DNA of 22,361 nt from a virus. Below are positions 7,748 to 13,991 of this stretch, piece after piece. The notes beneath the pieces were generated by a model, which was not told where the DNA came from, made no database searches, and was given only the letters and a program-made list of their open reading frames with translations. A program made the translations under genes and the position numbers. Within the stretch, counting starts at the first letter, position 1. Each line of letters opens with the position of its first letter. Where the stretch lies: the IMG/VR virus record IMGVR_UViG_3300028388_000952, positions 1-22,361 of that record. One strand, written 5' to 3'.

Positions 7748-7999
7748 TCAGTCAAACTCCTGGAAGGAGAGGGTCAAGCCTGCGTCACGGGCTTCACGAA
7801 CGAGCAGGTGGTAGTGGTCGTCGCTTTGCACCCACTCGTCCCAGATCAGTGAGCCGGGCAAGCCAAAGAGTCGCTGGAACAAGTTGGGCTTGCGCGCTTC
7901 GCAGAGAATGCTGGGCTCGTCAGGTTCGGGCTCAGGTTGGTCTTCCCAGGCTTGCTGGGCCTCGTAAAGGCCAAGGGAGTAGTGATGCCAGTCGGACAT
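7748..7999 (-). CDS. Hypothetical acidic small protein
   Basis: 83 residues from ATG 7999, starting MSDWHHYSLGLYEAQQAWED. A Pro/Glu-rich acidic stretch (QPEPEPDEPS) is followed by NLFQRLFGLPGSLIWDEWVQ and a helical C-terminus ending SFQEFD. A longer frame to 8218 exists, but its extra N-terminus coincides with the 51-residue gene in another frame and with a promoter. The start lies two bases after that gene's stop, so they are probably co-translated. No family recognised. Confidence 0.62.
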   Translation of the reverse strand: MSDWHHYSLGLYEAQQAWEDQPEPEPDEPSILCEARKPNLFQRLFGLPGSLIWDEWVQSDDHYHLLVREARDAGLTLSFQEFD

Positions 8000-8001
8000 G
8001 A

Positions 8002-8157
8002 TCAAGCCTCCCGCTGGGTGATTTCGCCGTGAAGCTCGGCAACTCGGCTGAGGTGCCATTCTCTGAGCTTGAGCAAAGCGTCGCTGCTCAGCTCGTGCAA
8101 GGGGGAGTCCAGCAGGAGCTGAATGTCGCGGGGGACTCCAAAGGAAGTGATTGCCAT
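8002..8157 (-). CDS. Hypothetical 51-residue protein
   Basis: Starts at ATG 8157 (MAITSFGVPRDIQLLLDSPL). The rest is helical: HELSSDALLKLREWHLSRVA then ELHGEITQREA. It is the first gene after the candidate promoter at 8190-8218, leaving a leader of about 25-30 bases. A GGAG lies about 17 bases upstream of the ATG, farther than ideal. Extension to 8211 would place the start inside the promoter, so the short form is preferred. No known family. Confidence 0.55.
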   Translation of the reverse strand: MAITSFGVPRDIQLLLDSPLHELSSDALLKLREWHLSRVAELHGEITQREA

Positions 8158-8189
8158 GGAACAGTGCCGTCTCCGGCTTGGGCTCCCCA

Positions 8190-8218
8190 ACATTAAACCG
8201 TGGCGCGCCACGCGTCAA
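8190..8218 (-). promoter_or_regulatory. Candidate leftward promoter with palindromic operator in spacer
   Basis: On the minus strand TTGACG (8218-8213, five of six to the sigma-70 -35 box) is followed by the perfect 14-bp palindrome CGTGGCGCGCCACG (8212-8199). After it come two overlapping -10 candidates: TTTAAT at 8197-8192 (spacer 15) or TAATGT at 8195-8190 (spacer 17). A palindrome filling the spacer is where a repressor would block polymerase. It would drive the small genes, methyltransferase, terminase and head genes to the left. Inference from sequence only. Confidence 0.5.
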
Positions 8219-8808
8219 GTCAAAAGGCTCAACTGCTCAACGACTGGCGGGAGCAGCCGGCTGCCCCATTGATCGGCCATCGCATCAGCAACGCCTTGGT
8301 AGGTGCGGCTGCGCTCCTTCCAGCGGTCAGGCCCCGGGCTCATCAGGTGGACCTTTGGCTCTCGGCCCTCCACGCAGTTTGAAGGAACAAGCCTTGGCAG
8401 ATTCTGCAGCCAAAAGCAAGTGGCTTTGGTTTCTCCATGGCCGTGCTCCCAAGGCTGAATGATCTGATCCGGCGGCCTGATTGCGCTGCTGATCACGCTC
8501 ACCGGGTTTTCAATGCACCAACGAGGGATGGGTGCGGACATCAAAAGCCGAACAAAATTCAACGCATCTCGCTGCTCCCGCTGCTTGCGGTGGAAGTGAC
8601 GAGAACCGCTGACTGCAAGGTGGGTGCAAGGCGGATGAGCCACCATCAAATCCCAGCCTTCATGCAGCAGCTCCTCGACAGGGCCTTGGTGATGCCACTG
8701 CGGATCAGCCTCGCACTCCAAAAGGTCGCAAGACCACGCATCGTGCCCGTGCTTGCGGAAGGCATCTCGCACCCTGCCGCTGTATTCACAGGCAACGAGG
8801 ACTCTCAT
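8215..8808 (-). CDS. C5-cytosine-methyltransferase-like phage protein
   Basis: 197 residues from ATG 8808. The N-terminus VLVACEYSGRVRDAF resembles the SAM-binding motif I of Dcm-like enzymes. HPPC at 58-61 supplies a Pro-Cys like the catalytic motif IV, and ENPVS at 100-104 matches motif VI. Also characteristic are PDQIIQPWEHGHGETKATCF and the RSRTYQGVADAMADQWG tail. I recognise this as a widespread short phage/prophage family usually annotated as DNA methylase. It is about half the length of classical C5 enzymes and lacks an obvious target-recognition domain, so activity is uncertain. Its start overlaps the upstream stop (TGATG). Confidence 0.8.
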   Translation of the reverse strand: MRVLVACEYSGRVRDAFRKHGHDAWSCDLLECEADPQWHHQGPVEELLHEGWDLMVAHPPCTHLAVSGSRHFHRKQREQRDALNFVRLLMSAPIPRWCIENPVSVISSAIRPPDQIIQPWEHGHGETKATCFWLQNLPRLVPSNCVEGREPKVHLMSPGPDRWKERSRTYQGVADAMADQWGSRLLPPVVEQLSLLT

Positions 8809-9068
8809 CAAGCCTCCGTCGCCAAGGCTTTGACAACAGCATTCACCAGGCGCACGAGGTTCTCCTGAGGAACGCCCACATAGTGCTCGCTGAGGTTCCT
8901 GATTGCCCGCTCCTGCGCCTCAGGGTCCATTTGCACGCGAGGGATGATGCCGGCGTTCAGGGCGCGATCACGGACCAGCTGAGCGCGAGACACGCCGTGC
9001 GCTGCAGCTTCAATATCCAGACGGTCGCGTTCCTCGGGAGTGACGGCGAACTTGATCTCCTTGGACAT
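8808..9068 (-). CDS. Small ribbon-helix-helix-like protein
   Basis: 86 residues from ATG 9068, beginning MSKEIKFAVTPEERDRLDIE. A beta strand (KEIKFAVT) followed by two helices (EERDRLDIEAAAHG and SRAQLVRDRALNAG) is the pattern of a ribbon-helix-helix or MobC-like DNA-binding unit. The C-terminal part (residues ~50-86) is helical. Both ends overlap neighbours by one base (TGATG), placing it in an operon with the replication ATPase and the cytosine-methylase-like gene. It may be a regulator or a partner of the ATPase. Confidence 0.65.
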   Translation of the reverse strand: MSKEIKFAVTPEERDRLDIEAAAHGVSRAQLVRDRALNAGIIPRVQMDPEAQERAIRNLSEHYVGVPQENLVRLVNAVVKALATEA

Positions 9069-10666
9069 CAAAAATCAAACGGGTCAGGTTCAGGCGTTGT
9101 AGCCGCGAACGGGCTGGATTGACAGGGGCGGATGTCCAGGTCCGGTCGCTGGTTGCGGAACTGAACGAGCGGGTTCCCGAGCTTGGCGATCGTGATGGAC
9201 AAGGGGTTGGAGTTGTCTTGGACAACCCAGCCGTTTGACCAAACGCCGGCACTGAAACGCTCCACCGCGTCACCGACTGACAGGGGTGACAAAGGGGGGT
9301 CTCCCCCAGCAATGGGTGACAAGGGTGATAAAGGTGACAAAGGCTTCGTATCGTGTGTGTAGGGGGTACTTTGTCCCCTTTGTGACGTTTGTCCCCCCTC
9401 CAGGGAGGAGACCCCTGTGGGTCGAAACAACAGCGCCGGACGACCGCCTTCCGTCTCCGCTTGCCCGGCTTGCTCGACCAGCCCCTTGCGTTCCAGTGAG
9501 CGCAGGCAGCGGTGCGTTTTGTTTCGCTCCAAGTTGAAGTGGCCCGACAGCTCGGATGCAGCAACCGGGAACTCACCAAGCATCCACCGCTCCTTGATGT
9601 AATCGAACACGTCAGCCTGCCGGCCTTGTAGGTCGTCAGCGGCCTCCTGCATCGCCTCGGCAGCCAGCACGCTCTCGCCATCGCCGTGGTGAATCCATCC
9701 GTCGTCCTTCAGCTCAATCAGCAACGTGGTGCCTTTGGCGCGGCCTTGCGTTTTGACCACAACGCGGTGGTCGTTCTGCGTTTGCCCCTCCGCAGGCTGG
9801 CGAAACCAGTTCATCAAGATCGTGAGGCTGGCCGCTGCCGGCAAAGCGTTCGAGCCGCGTGATGCGTTTGTTGCGTTGCCCCCAGCCACCGATTTGTTGG
9901 TGTGGTGGATCATCGCCAGCGTGGCGTGATGCGGGGCAAGCACCTGGGCCAAGTCGCGTGCCGGGCCGTCAAAAGCGCTGGTGGCCTCGTCAACGCCAAG
10001 CGGGCTGATGCAGGCGTGATAGCTGTCGAGCAAGAACAGCGAGCCAGGGTTGGCCTCTGCAAGGCCACCAAGATGCTCAATCCCTTCCGCCGTCAGGTGC
10101 AGCGGTGCGCCTGTGTGCCACAACATTTCGATCGGGCCGCCCATGTCACCCTCTGGCGTGACAAGCCCCTCGCGCTTGAACAGCGTGAACCAGTCATTCT
10201 CTGGCTGGTCAGTGCCGACGATGAAAACCTTGGGGCAAGCGCCGTGCAGACGTAAGCCGCAAAACTCACCATCGCCGCGCCACCATGCGCCGATCATCCC
10301 GACCATCAACGCTGACTTGCCGACCTTGGGCGGGGCCACCAGCAAGTTGAACGTGCCGGCCATCAACACGCCTTCCCAAGCCCAGGGTGTTGGCGTGGTG
10401 TCCATGCGCTCGCCACGCAGGCGGGGCAGGGTGACCCCGGCAATTTCTCCGCGAGCACGAGCCAAATAAACGGCGGCGGTGCGTTCGCTGATCGGGCAAG
10501 CCAGCTCCTCGGCCATAAGGCGGAGCCGTTGGTTTTGCAGAAACGGATCGGCTTCGTCAGAGAGGACCGCCTTTGCGGCGGACTGGACGCGCGCGAGGAG
10601 TTCCTTGTGATCGCTCAGGCTTTCTGGACTGATGAAGACTTCGGAGTCTTCGGGTGTAGTAACCAT
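9068..10666 (-). CDS. RepA/RecA-fold replication ATPase with C-terminal winged helix
   Basis: 532 residues. Walker A is APPKVGKS (111-118), Walker B SLFLLD (209-214), and the sensor-like IHHTNKSVAGG lies at 253-263, the layout of AAA_25/RepA-like hexameric helicases that many phages use in place of DnaB. Residues ~350-410 form a winged helix (ASELSGHFNLERNKTHRCLR then SLERKGLVEQAG). A low-complexity linker rich in Leu-Ser-Pro (442-463) follows, encoded by 9-bp DNA repeats. The C-terminus ends TPEPDPFDF. The ATG has only an AAGG tight against it, so initiation may rely on the overlapping upstream gene. Likely the replicative helicase or its loader. Confidence 0.82.
   Translation of the reverse strand: MVTTPEDSEVFISPESLSDHKELLARVQSAAKAVLSDEADPFLQNQRLRLMAEELACPISERTAAVYLARARGEIAGVTLPRLRGERMDTTPTPWAWEGVLMAGTFNLLVAPPKVGKSALMVGMIGAWWRGDGEFCGLRLHGACPKVFIVGTDQPENDWFTLFKREGLVTPEGDMGGPIEMLWHTGAPLHLTAEGIEHLGGLAEANPGSLFLLDSYHACISPLGVDEATSAFDGPARDLAQVLAPHHATLAMIHHTNKSVAGGNATNASRGSNALPAAASLTILMNWFRQPAEGQTQNDHRVVVKTQGRAKGTTLLIELKDDGWIHHGDGESVLAAEAMQEAADDLQGRQADVFDYIKERWMLGEFPVAASELSGHFNLERNKTHRCLRSLERKGLVEQAGQAETEGGRPALLFRPTGVSSLEGGQTSQRGQSTPYTHDTKPLSPLSPLSPIAGGDPPLSPLSVGDAVERFSAGVWSNGWVVQDNSNPLSITIAKLGNPLVQFRNQRPDLDIRPCQSSPFAATTPEPDPFDF
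9278..9385. repeat. Iteron-like 9-bp tandem repeats inside the ATPase gene
   Basis: Five direct 9-mers close to TGACAAAGG, read on the plus strand, lie at 9278-9286, 9287-9295, 9317-9325, 9326-9334 and 9335-9343. An inverted imperfect copy sits at 9377-9385. Between the two clusters, 9294-9307 is a G-run/C-run hairpin. Nine bases equal three codons, so the repeats encode the Leu-Ser-Pro linker. Spacing and placement inside a replication gene resemble the origin iterons in lambda O; function as an origin is inference. Confidence 0.6.
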
Positions 10667-10919
10667 CCTTCGCTCTGGAGGGGGAAAAGAAGTTTTGTTG
10701 GGAGTAGATGCGAAGGCGCTCTAGCTCGCGAAAGGCAGCAAGTTCTGCGCTGGTTTCGTAAGGATGAGCCGCTTCCCAAGCATCGAGTGCGGCATCAGAC
10801 CGCGCGCGTTGCGTTTTTGAATAGTGCCCTAAAAGGACAAGCTCTTCATCGCAATCGGCTGGAAGAGAAAAAGGAACCCATTGGAGGAGTTCGTACGCGC
10901 GAAGCTCCTTGTCAATCAC
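10557..10919 (-). CDS. Hypothetical protein with long overlap into the ATPase gene
   Basis: 120 residues from GTG 10919. The first ~85 residues look like a genuine folded helical protein: ELRAYELLQWVPFSLPADCD, EELVLLGHYSKTQRARSDAA, then LDAWEAAHPYETSAELAAFR. The last ~37 residues are basic, overlap the ATPase N-terminus by 110 bases in another frame, and look like read-through sequence. The start overlaps the upstream stop by eight bases. I do not recognise a family. The unusual overlap could reflect loss of an earlier stop codon. Confidence 0.62.
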   Translation of the reverse strand: MIDKELRAYELLQWVPFSLPADCDEELVLLGHYSKTQRARSDAALDAWEAAHPYETSAELAAFRELERLRIYSQQNFFSPSRAKDGYYTRRLRSLHQSRKPERSQGTPRARPVRRKGGPL

Positions 10920-11094
10920 GCGGCAGGGGCTCCGGCTCGGAAGCGATGGCCTTTTGCAGCAGCAGGTTGACCCAACCAGTGAAGCTCACCCCGATCGGAC
11001 GCTTGCGCTCCACCTCGTCAGAAACGCGTGGGTCCAGTCGCACGCGTGTCGGGCTGGGATCCAGGATGGGATCGTTTTGGATCAGTTCAGGCAT
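10912..11094 (-). CDS. Small ribbon-helix-helix-like regulator candidate
   Basis: 60 residues if started at ATG 11094 (MPELIQNDPILDPSPTRVRL). The pattern TRVRLDPRVSDEVERKR, then GVSFTGWVNLLLQKAI (strand, helix, turn, helix) fits a ribbon-helix-helix DNA-binding fold. Longer forms starting at 11124 or 11199 are open, but they would overlap the -10 candidate and the divergent gene. The 11094 start leaves GGAAG 13 bases upstream and about a 20-base leader. As first gene of the leftward operon, next to a palindrome, it is a plausible autoregulator. Confidence 0.6.
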   Translation of the reverse strand: MPELIQNDPILDPSPTRVRLDPRVSDEVERKRPIGVSFTGWVNLLLQKAIASEPEPLPRD

Positions 11095-11119
11095 CAAGAA
11101 GGGGTTGCTTCCGGGCCAG

Positions 11120-11147
11120 ATCATGCCAAGGTTGGCCAGCCTTGCAA
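11120..11147 (-). promoter_or_regulatory. Candidate leftward promoter with palindromic operator at divergent junction
   Basis: On the minus strand TTGCAA (11147-11142) and CATGAT (11125-11120) are separated by 16 bases. The separation is filled by AAGGTTGGCCAGCCTT (11128-11143), a 16-bp palindrome with a single mismatched pair. The whole 11095-11151 gap separates the leftward and rightward early-type operons, so a protein bound here could control both. The boxes are only moderate matches (four of six each). Confidence 0.42.
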
Positions 11148-11151
11148 GCCC

Positions 11152-11802
11152 ATGTTGCTTGATCCGATTCCCGAGCTGACCCTCGACCACGATTCGCACC
11201 GCTACACGTACAAGGGACAGCTACTCGCCCGCTCCGTTTCGGAGGTGATCGGTCACGACCTGACGCCGGAGCAGCGCGCCGGCATGGAGCGTTACAAACA
11301 CGGCCCTGACGGATGGGCTGCCAGGGGGACGGCGATCCACAAAGTGCTCGAGCACCACCTCAAAGGCGAGCCTTGCGTGATGGATGACAAGTGGAGCCCG
11401 TGGGTGGACGCGTTGCTCGACGAGTCGATCTTTGGCCGTTTCCGGCTGCTGGCCTGTGAGTTCCTGCTGGTTGACGAGCGCCGGTCAATGGGCGGCAGCT
11501 TCGATTTCTTAATCGAATTAGAGGAGCTGGGCGTCCCTGAGGGCAAGGGGCTAATTGTTCTAGGAGACCTCAAAACCGTTTCTCACAAGACCGGCGTTGG
11601 ACGGCGCAAACCAGCAACGGCGCAACTGGGTGCATACCTTTCCATGCTCAAGCGGCTGCGGCCGAAGGTGCAGGTGAGTCAGTGCGTGACAGTCGTGTCG
11701 GGGCCGGAACGCTGCAAGGTCATCAGGGAGGATCCTGAGGACTGCCACGCCGCTTGGGAAGAAGCGTGGTCTCGCTACAACCTCGATTTGCCCGAGTTTT
11801 GA
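11152..11802 (+). CDS. PD-(D/E)XK nuclease, RecB/Cas4-like exonuclease
   Basis: 216 residues from ATG 11152, starting MLLDPIPELTLDHDSHRYTY. Key marks: a helix with ARGTAIHKVLEHHL (57-70, His63 and Glu67), GGSFDFLIE (114-122, Asp118), VLGDLKT (136-142, Asp139 and Lys141) and AQLGAYLSML (157-166). These are the motifs of the PD-(D/E)XK superfamily branch containing RecB nuclease and Cas4. No cysteine cluster for an iron-sulphur site is visible, unlike true Cas4. Phage members supply 5'-3' exonuclease activity that works with annealing proteins such as the ERF protein encoded downstream. A longer frame to 10909 is antisense to the leftward genes. Confidence 0.87.
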   Translation: MLLDPIPELTLDHDSHRYTYKGQLLARSVSEVIGHDLTPEQRAGMERYKHGPDGWAARGTAIHKVLEHHLKGEPCVMDDKWSPWVDALLDESIFGRFRLLACEFLLVDERRSMGGSFDFLIELEELGVPEGKGLIVLGDLKTVSHKTGVGRRKPATAQLGAYLSMLKRLRPKVQVSQCVTVVSGPERCKVIREDPEDCHAAWEEAWSRYNLDLPEF

Positions 11803-12038
11803 TGAAGTGCCCTCATTGCGGATGCTCTTGGATCAGCGTCCTGGAATCTCGCCACACGAACGCCAAAGCCATCAGTCGTCGACGTAAATGCAAAGTGTGT
11901 GACCACGTTTGGGCAACAGCAGAAGTCAGCGTCCCCGACGATGAATGGGGCTACAAGGCAACGCCCAGACCCAACCAGCGCGACAAGGCGATGTTTGGCG
12001 TAAAGGCGGGGATGCTTGAAAGGCTTCAGGCCGCCTGA
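11802..12038 (+). CDS. NrdR-like zinc-ribbon protein without ATP-cone
   Basis: 78 residues from ATG 11802, which overlaps the nuclease stop in TGATG. MKCPHCGCSWISVLESRHTN supplies Cys3 and Cys6, and RRRKCKVCDHVW supplies Cys30 and Cys33. The spacing and the 'VLESR ... RRRKCKVC' phrase closely follow the N-terminal zinc finger of NrdR, the repressor of ribonucleotide reductase genes. The ATP-cone that senses dATP in NrdR is missing; instead there is a short tail (GYKATPRPNQRDKAMFG). It may bind DNA as a minimal regulator. The longer frame from 11754 lies in nuclease coding sequence and is not preferred. Confidence 0.75.
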   Translation: MKCPHCGCSWISVLESRHTNAKAISRRRKCKVCDHVWATAEVSVPDDEWGYKATPRPNQRDKAMFGVKAGMLERLQAA

Positions 12039-12052
12039 ACCGTGCGCACGTT

Positions 12053-12092
12053 GCGGACGCTCTGCATCGGTGTTACGTTGCGGGGCGTCCGC
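12053..12092. promoter_or_regulatory. Inverted repeat upstream of the 199-residue gene
   Basis: GCGGACGC at 12053-12060 pairs with GCGTCCGC at 12085-12092 across 24 bases. A direct repeat ACGTTGCGG also begins at 12048 and near 12075. The element fills the 69-base gap before ATG 12108, so an operator or leader structure is possible. A short hairpin, TTCAGG/CCTGAA at 12025-12039, overlaps the preceding stop codon. Confidence 0.35.
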
Positions 12093-12107
12093 GCCGTTCC
12101 CGCGCTC

Positions 12108-12707
12108 ATGACTATTGCACTGCCCACACGCGTAAAGCCTGCAAACGGCGACTTTCCAAGAATCAACAAAGCGCCATCCGAGGTCGTCTCACGTCTTTCC
12201 TCTGATCAACACGCCTTGAGCAACTTGCTGATCGAATCGAGTGATTGGGATCGCTGGGTCTGGAAAGGCACTGATCTTTCAGCTCCACTTCGCGCGTTGT
12301 TTCTTGCAGAGTCCCTTGGGCTGCTGGATAAGGACGCAGCCAACAGGGCCAAGGATGTCTCGATCATGGACATCACTAACGCCGTCAACCAATACCTGAT
12401 TGACAGAGGGCAAGCACCGGTTGCTGAGTCAACTGTTTACAGCAACATCTACAAGGCTGCAAAGTTCGTCCACTTTGCTCTCGGGTTAAGCATCATCCCT
12501 AATAAAAAGACGATGAGCGTTCGCCTGACGGACGAAAAAACAAACGCTCAGAACTTGGACAAATACTTTGAAGCTATGAAGTCCAAGATGAAGGAGCTGG
12601 TCAAAGAGATGGAGCACGCTGAAGTTTGTCAATTTGACACCAGAGAGTGGCGCGCGCAGTTCACTCTTGAAACTGGTGCGGTGCTCAGCCTGCCAGGGCA
12701 AAACTGA
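12108..12707 (+). CDS. Hypothetical 199-residue protein
   Basis: Starts at ATG 12108 (MTIALPTRVKPANGDFPRIN); the longer frame to 12042 would translate the inverted repeat and is not preferred. Mostly helical: ALSNLLIESSDWDRWVWKGT, then APLRALFLAESLGLL and VSIMDITNAVNQYLIDRG. A C-terminal charged helix contains KMKELVKEMEHAE. No catalytic motif is visible and I do not recognise the family. A transcription-terminator hairpin follows directly. Its place between a zinc-ribbon gene and a DNA-binding-like gene suggests an early or regulatory role, which is inference. Confidence 0.72.
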   Translation: MTIALPTRVKPANGDFPRINKAPSEVVSRLSSDQHALSNLLIESSDWDRWVWKGTDLSAPLRALFLAESLGLLDKDAANRAKDVSIMDITNAVNQYLIDRGQAPVAESTVYSNIYKAAKFVHFALGLSIIPNKKTMSVRLTDEKTNAQNLDKYFEAMKSKMKELVKEMEHAEVCQFDTREWRAQFTLETGAVLSLPGQN

Positions 12708-12714
12708 TCCGATC

Positions 12715-12737
12715 GGGGGCTCCGGCCCCCTTCTTCA
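12715..12737 (+). terminator. Hairpin terminator after the 199-residue gene
   Basis: GGGGGC (12715-12720), loop TCCG, and GCCCCC (12725-12730) form a 6-bp GC stem, followed by TTCTTC. The pyrimidine tract is short, so termination may be partial. The next gene starts 14 bases later. Confidence 0.65.
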
Positions 12738-12750
12738 TTGAGACACGCTT

Positions 12751-13740
12751 ATGACTTCTGCAATCGTTCCTGAGATCGTCAACGTCGAGATCCTCGAAGA
12801 ATCTTCGATGACGGAGGCTGAGGAAAAAGAGCTGGTGATCGTTAAAACCGCCATCCGCACCGCATATGGAAACCGGATGGAACAAGACTTGGCGATCGGT
12901 GCCGGCCTCAACAAAATTTACAGCCGTAAGTTGTACAGAGGATCTAAGGGAGGTCGCTCTTGGAAAAAATGGCTTGAAGAAGAATCCGACGAAATAACTG
13001 CAGGCAGAGGGCCTTTGAAACTTGATACCGCGAGACGCCTCAGCGGGTTTTACGAGTTTCGTTGCGAAGTGTTACAGCCCACGGCCAGCTGGTCGCAGGA
13101 TCTTCCGCTACCTACGTCTCCTAATCAAGTCAGGCCATTGCTCGCGCAGCTGGAGACACATCCCAAAGCTGCTATTGAAATGTGGAAGGCAGCCTGCGCC
13201 GACGCCGGCAAAGGCAAGGTTCCCACTTTTGAGCAGGTTCAACGCGCTGCCCTTGCGTTCAAGGCAAACGAAGCAAACGAAGCTAGGCGTTTGTCCGCAG
13301 CACAGCAGGCTTCTTTGGACGCAGCAAATGCGGCTCGAGCTGAGAAAAGAACTTGGGAGCAAGAAGAGCCAGCGCCTAAGACCGAACGTCTAAAAACTGA
13401 TGAAGAGGTCTTCGGCTGGACCCTCCAAAAGGACGACGGCGCACTTGACGCCATCGAAGAGTGCAAAGAGATCACGCGCGCAATCAACAAGGCACACGAA
13501 GCCGTCGGCCTGCTGCGCGGCATCCTCTACAAACGCATCAGCGTTCACGGACGCGACTACATGGGCTTCCTGCGCCAGGTCGATGCCGGCGTTTACAGCC
13601 TCTCGACCATCGACCACGAGGTCCGGCAGATCGGGGAGGACGTGGACTTCGTGCTGGCATTGCTGGTCGCAGACGTCGGGGAGGGCGAGCTATCCCAGGC
13701 CACCGTTGACCTTTCAGCGATTCCGACACGAGACGGTTGA
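12751..13740 (+). CDS. Putative DNA-binding protein of cyanobacterial/phage type
   Basis: 329 residues. The N-terminal part has QDLAIGAGLNKIYSRKLYRG and SWKKWLEEESDEITAGRGPL followed by LDTARRLSGFYEF, a pattern like small phage/plasmid helix-turn-helix proteins in which a W-WL helix precedes 'T-A-R'. The segment LPLPTSPNQVRPLLAQLETH near 118-137, with KVPTFEQVQRAALAFKAN after it, resembles a motif I recall from cyanobacterial DNA-binding proteins (LPTS-x-Q-RPL). The middle is charged and Ala-rich. The C-terminal third (~220-325) is a separate helical domain. Role unknown; perhaps partition or replication control. Confidence 0.72.
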   Translation: MTSAIVPEIVNVEILEESSMTEAEEKELVIVKTAIRTAYGNRMEQDLAIGAGLNKIYSRKLYRGSKGGRSWKKWLEEESDEITAGRGPLKLDTARRLSGFYEFRCEVLQPTASWSQDLPLPTSPNQVRPLLAQLETHPKAAIEMWKAACADAGKGKVPTFEQVQRAALAFKANEANEARRLSAAQQASLDAANAARAEKRTWEQEEPAPKTERLKTDEEVFGWTLQKDDGALDAIEECKEITRAINKAHEAVGLLRGILYKRISVHGRDYMGFLRQVDAGVYSLSTIDHEVRQIGEDVDFVLALLVADVGEGELSQATVDLSAIPTRDG

Positions 13741-13741
13741 C

Positions 13742-13987
13742 GTGGCGCGCCCGCAATGGCAATGTGTGGTTGCCGAGAGGCAGCTGTTCACCCGTTTTGC
13801 CATGACTCCCCTGGAGCGACTCAACCGTGCCTTGATCATCCGCAAGGCGCTTGAGGATCTGATGACCACCAAGGAATCCACCAAATACTTGGATGGCTTC
13901 AACGATTACTGGGAGGACTACATCCGCGACCTGACCAAGGACTACCAAGAAACGCTGGCGGTCAACCTCCCTCCTTTCCTGTCCTGA
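13742..13987 (+). CDS. Hypothetical small helical protein
   Basis: 81 residues from GTG 13742, or 61 residues from ATG 13802 (MTPLERLNRALIIRKALEDL). GTG 13742 follows the upstream stop by one base and fits operon packing; the ATG form begins where the sequence looks clearly protein-like. The rest reads TTKESTKYLDGFNDYWEDYI then RDLTKDYQETLAVNLPPFLS, an acidic helical protein. The longer frame from 13400 lies inside the upstream gene. A strong terminator follows. No family recognised. Confidence 0.6.
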   Translation: MARPQWQCVVAERQLFTRFAMTPLERLNRALIIRKALEDLMTTKESTKYLDGFNDYWEDYIRDLTKDYQETLAVNLPPFLS

Positions 13988-13991
13988 CGCG

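Noticed and set aside
9278-9343. Short regular repeats considered as a CRISPR array
   Set aside because: Units are 9 bp and directly tandem, with no spacers, and they lie in frame inside a coding gene.
9010-9681. 223-codon minus-strand frame overlapping the ATPase gene
   Set aside because: Same strand as the ATPase but another phase; Cys/His/Pro-rich repeats arise from reading the 9-bp repeats out of frame.
11152-11802. Nuclease considered as a CRISPR Cas4
   Set aside because: It has the PD-(D/E)XK motifs but no four-Cys iron-sulphur cluster, and no cas genes or repeats are nearby; the annealing protein context fits a phage exonuclease.
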